From: Silvanigrella paludirubra
GTDB taxonomy: Bacteria > Bdellovibrionota_B > Oligoflexia > Silvanigrellales > Silvanigrellaceae
NCBI RefSeq assembly: GCF_009208775.1
Contig: NZ_WFLM01000004.1
Span: 434,001 to 498,000, forward strand
DNA length: 64,000 nucleotides
Reading direction: 5' to 3'
Below the pieces are notes generated by a model. It was given only the letters and a program-made list of their open reading frames with translations. It did not search any database and was not told the DNA's origin. Below are positions 61,256 through 64,000 of the stretch, piece by piece (position 1 is the stretch's first letter; each line of letters opens with the position of its first letter). Position numbers and translations under genes: made by a program.

Positions 61256-63508
61256 TTAATTTTTCATACCCCAACAATTTATAGTTTTATCTGTTTTTAA
61301 AATACCGCACGCCATTTTCTTTCCTAATGAAATTGAAGTGTAAGAATTATTTTTTTGCACTTGATATGGTATGTGGTTTAAAAAAGCTAATGATCTTTCT
61401 TCAAAGACATTTTCCAAGTCTTTGCCAAAACAATAAGATTCATTATTTTTATTTAAAAAACAGGTGGTATGTTCACTTGCTGTAACACTAACTACATTTT
61501 GTGTATTGAGCACTTCATGTGGCAAATGGATATTATTATTTTGATAAGGGTCTGCAATATTTTGTTTTCCAACTTGGCCAAATGAATTGTCGCCCCAGCA
61601 ATATAATTTATTTTTATTTTGAGTATCGTCTAATGTAACACCACAAAAATGCTTATTTCCTGCGACTATGGTTTTTAATTTTAAGTCTTTTATTTTATGA
61701 AGTGTGGTTTTAGACATAGAAGCTATTAAGTTAGAGCCTATTTCGCCATATTCATTAGAGCCAAAACAATAAACTTCATTTGTCACTGACAATCCACACG
61801 TTGTTCTGCCACTCAAAGCGAGATCTTTAAATTGAATTTTTAAAGGATTAACTATTGGCTTAAATTCTACTGCATATTTTGAAGAACGTAATGACCCTAT
61901 TCCTAATTGTCCAAATGCGTTATTTCCAGAACAATAAATTTGTCCACTATTTTTTTGAATAGAGCAAACATGACTATCTCCTACTGCTATTTTTAAACTA
62001 GAATTTTGTAAATTTACTTTTTTAAATTTAAATTTATTTTCAAACAATGGAGTTTTTTTATTAAATGCACAGTAAGTATTACTTGTATTTTCCCCAGTGA
62101 TTCCACATACCGCAAATTCTCCCGCACTAACTTGTATGAATTCTTCTTTACTTACCCAGGGAAACTGAACTGTTGTATTCCAAGGATGAGTTAAATGATT
62201 ATCATTACTTTTTTTAGCACTCCCACAAAGTGCACGAGTTCCTTTTAAACTTAATCCACAGTAAAAATCATCGCCTAAACTAATTTCTTTAAAGTAATTT
62301 TTTTCTGTAAAACCCCAACATTCTAATTCTTGTTGTTGGGTTAGTCCACATAATGTTTTGGCGTTTCCTGCTAAACTTACATAACTTTTATTTATGACAT
62401 CTGAATTTTTGTCCAACTGCTTTGGCAAATATTGTATAGAATAACGAAAACCATTTTCTTCTTTAATGGCTTCATTCCCTAATTTATAGCCAAGTTGTCC
62501 AAAAGTATTATCTCCAAAACAATAGGTTTTATTTGTATCTGTTGTTCCGCAAGTTGCATTTGCGGTTGTTACAATACTTTTAAATTGGCTATTATTAAAT
62601 TCGCTATCGGTTGGGTGGGTAACTAAAACGGATACATCAGAATAATTTTTTACACTTGGATTTATGCCTAATTGTCCAAATTTATTTTCACCCCAGCATT
62701 CAATTTTTCTTTGTTTATTTATGGCGCATGTATGATTAACTGCGGATGATACTGCATAATAATGGTTTGCGCCCATTCCTTTTAAAATTAAGGGATTGTA
62801 TTCAGGATAATCCTCATTTTCTTGTTCTGTAAAATTTTTACCGTAACAATAAATTTGTCCAAATTTTCCAAAGGAATCTTCACCTTCATGTTCAATTGCA
62901 CAAAAATAATCATTCCCAGCTGAAATCGCAAAATACTGATCATCATCTGAACTAATTTGTGAAGGATAGTAAGAAGGAAGTTCTAAGTTGGCATAACCAA
63001 GTTGCCCAAATTGATTACTGCCCCAACCCCATATCTTACCGGTACTATCTAAAGCATAGGAATTATTTTTACTAACTGCTAAGTTAGTAAACAACTCAAA
63101 AGAATATACTTTGACTGGGAAGAACGAATTTTGTTGATCGCCCGTACCCAGTTGCCCTTCGTTATTACTACCCCAGCAGTAAATTGCAGAATCATGCAAA
63201 CCAATTGCGCAAAAATGTTTTTCACCAGCGGCTGCTGTTTTATATTGTCCAATTATTTTTTGTGTATTGGGTGGTAATTTATTGGGATCAGAGTGTAAAT
63301 TATAGCATAATAAATTATTATTGTTAGCTATTAAGCATAATGCGCTATTATTTGAAAATAAACTTCTAAATTTTTCTTCATGATTATTCCACACAACACT
63401 GCGCTTCGATCTTTTCATGCTTGTTTCATTCGCATTGGCTTCATAAATACATAATAATGTTGTAAAAGTGAATAAATAATTTAATTTTTGAATCATAAAT
63501 ATTCTCAT
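61256..63508 (-). CDS. Secreted RCC1-like beta-propeller protein, 14 blades (toxin operon)
   Basis: A 750-residue protein with a signal peptide ending near 'YEANA'. It has 14 RCC1-type blade motifs in order, e.g. 'CWGSNNEGQLGTG', 'CFGDNTFGQLGY', 'CSGNNAFGQLGIG', 'CWGDNSFGQVGKQ', with blades 7-9 degenerate exactly as in the paralogue at 15775. Two seven-bladed propellers are likely. The ATG five codons in (63496) may be the true start, since GAG lies eight bases upstream. It is first in the minus-strand cluster and could provide a receptor-binding or assembly platform for the Tc-like toxin. That role is inferred from position only. Confidence 0.83.
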   Translation of the reverse strand: MRIFMIQKLNYLFTFTTLLCIYEANANETSMKRSKRSVVWNNHEEKFRSLFSNNSALCLIANNNNLLCYNLHSDPNKLPPNTQKIIGQYKTAAAGEKHFCAIGLHDSAIYCWGSNNEGQLGTGDQQNSFFPVKVYSFELFTNLAVSKNNSYALDSTGKIWGWGSNQFGQLGYANLELPSYYPSQISSDDDQYFAISAGNDYFCAIEHEGEDSFGKFGQIYCYGKNFTEQENEDYPEYNPLILKGMGANHYYAVSSAVNHTCAINKQRKIECWGENKFGQLGINPSVKNYSDVSVLVTHPTDSEFNNSQFKSIVTTANATCGTTDTNKTYCFGDNTFGQLGYKLGNEAIKEENGFRYSIQYLPKQLDKNSDVINKSYVSLAGNAKTLCGLTQQQELECWGFTEKNYFKEISLGDDFYCGLSLKGTRALCGSAKKSNDNHLTHPWNTTVQFPWVSKEEFIQVSAGEFAVCGITGENTSNTYCAFNKKTPLFENKFKFKKVNLQNSSLKIAVGDSHVCSIQKNSGQIYCSGNNAFGQLGIGSLRSSKYAVEFKPIVNPLKIQFKDLALSGRTTCGLSVTNEVYCFGSNEYGEIGSNLIASMSKTTLHKIKDLKLKTIVAGNKHFCGVTLDDTQNKNKLYCWGDNSFGQVGKQNIADPYQNNNIHLPHEVLNTQNVVSVTASEHTTCFLNKNNESYCFGKDLENVFEERSLAFLNHIPYQVQKNNSYTSISLGKKMACGILKTDKTINCWGMKN

Positions 63509-63618
63509 ATTCTATTGAAATTAATATAAAATGTGATTTTGCATATTAAATACACATTAATTTATTTATATATTTAAATTTAATAAATTAGTCAAAAATA
63601 TTTTTTTATTTTTATAAA

Positions 63619-63647
63619 TTGACAAAATTTAATTAAATAGTTACTTA
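63619..63647 (+). promoter_or_regulatory. Candidate promoter for the right-end secreted protein gene
   Basis: TTGACA (63619-63624), a 17-base spacer, then TACTTA (63642-63647), 45 bases before the ATG. The -35 is perfect, the -10 weak. Confidence 0.35.
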
Positions 63648-63691
63648 AATATTTGTTGGTCATTTTTAATTTGCTATAGGTTTAATCATAT

Positions 63692-63991
63692 ATGAAATAT
63701 TTATTAAAATTTATTCTCCCAACCTTCGCCATTATTCCTTGTAGTGTTTTTGCCAATAACGAGTCATTAACTTCGCAAATTAATGAACTTGAAGACGATA
63801 TTTATACTCTGCAATCAGAAGTTGTTACCTATACAAATAGATCAAAAATGAAAATAGATTTAGAAAATCAAAAAGAAAAGACTTTGAAAGACTTGGACAT
63901 TAAAATAAAAGAAATTTTCGCAAACCAAAAAAAAATTGAAGAAATTTTAAAAACTTTGCCAATAAATTTAAATAAATCTAAAAATATGTAA
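63692..63991 (+). CDS. Small secreted coiled-coil protein
   Basis: A 99-residue protein with a signal peptide (cleavage after 'CSVFA'). The mature part is almost entirely charged helix with heptad-like spacing ('LTSQINELEDDIYTLQSEVV', 'KTLKDLDIKIKEIFANQKKI'), so it likely forms a coiled coil in the periplasm or outside. No family is recognised. Its stop overlaps a strong ribosome site, AAGGAG (63991-63996), for a gene that begins beyond the window edge, so it opens an operon divergent from the toxin cluster. Confidence 0.65.
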   Translation: MKYLLKFILPTFAIIPCSVFANNESLTSQINELEDDIYTLQSEVVTYTNRSKMKIDLENQKEKTLKDLDIKIKEIFANQKKIEEILKTLPINLNKSKNM

Positions 63992-64000
63992 AGGAGTTAT

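Overview
The window is low-GC (roughly 30%) DNA from a Gram-negative bacterium. It encodes an RND efflux pump with a TolC-like channel, an apolipoprotein N-acyltransferase, many lipoproteins, outer-membrane-type proteins and FtsY with an N-terminal membrane anchor. AT-rich composition, very large secreted proteins and CheA-like hybrid kinases fit the Oligoflexia/Silvanigrellales side of the Bdellovibrionota. That placement is inference from gene content, not a phylogeny.

Layout. 0.2-6.0 kb: tripartite RND efflux operon (minus). 6.2-10.2 kb: flavodoxin-like reductase, orphan solute-binding protein, RecD2 helicase, tRNA-Pro(TGG). 10.7-18.4 kb: duplicated-domain lipoprotein, small secreted protein, single-module NRPS, a 14-blade RCC1-like secreted protein, and a Cys-motif protein resembling bufferins. 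18.5-26 kb: CheA-like membrane kinase, two glycosyltransferases, ceramidase-like lipoprotein, probable outer-membrane protein. 26-36 kb: core genes in three blocks, rpsF-DUF2232-rplI (without rpsR), rarA-lnt, and a DUF1573-45aa-HEAT-VOC-ftsY operon. 36-41.8 kb: exported MTA/SAH nucleosidase, ribB, TerC, an orphan ABC substrate-binding protein, and two SemiSWEET genes flanking an SDR.

The accessory part starts at 41.8 kb. A small island (41.82-42.92 kb) holds two broken copies of the 3' end of trmFO, about 900 bp apart. Between them lie two tandem genes for ~56-57-residue single-span membrane proteins of the same architecture, strong hairpins, a possible 8-codon leader ORF and a decayed helix-turn-helix remnant.

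The most striking locus is 43.9-63.5 kb, transcribed leftwards. In order it encodes a 14-blade RCC1-like secreted protein, a 1386-residue helical lipoprotein whose C-terminal part resembles the TcB-binding end of Tc-toxin A subunits, and a 2356-residue exported SpvB/FG-GAP/YD-repeat protein (a TcB-TcC-type fusion). The last carries a C-terminal PD-(D/E)xK nuclease-like tip (Tox-REase-7-like). An intrinsic terminator-like hairpin sits just before the toxin gene. Seven tandem paralogues of a 259-residue protein follow, with a repeat period of 869-871 bp. They have conserved ends, a mosaic central segment and a conserved palindrome in every spacer. I read this as a Tc/Rhs-like polymorphic toxin with an amplified, diversifying immunity array. 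The toxin architecture is visible in sequence; the immunity role and the Tc-complex assembly are inferred.
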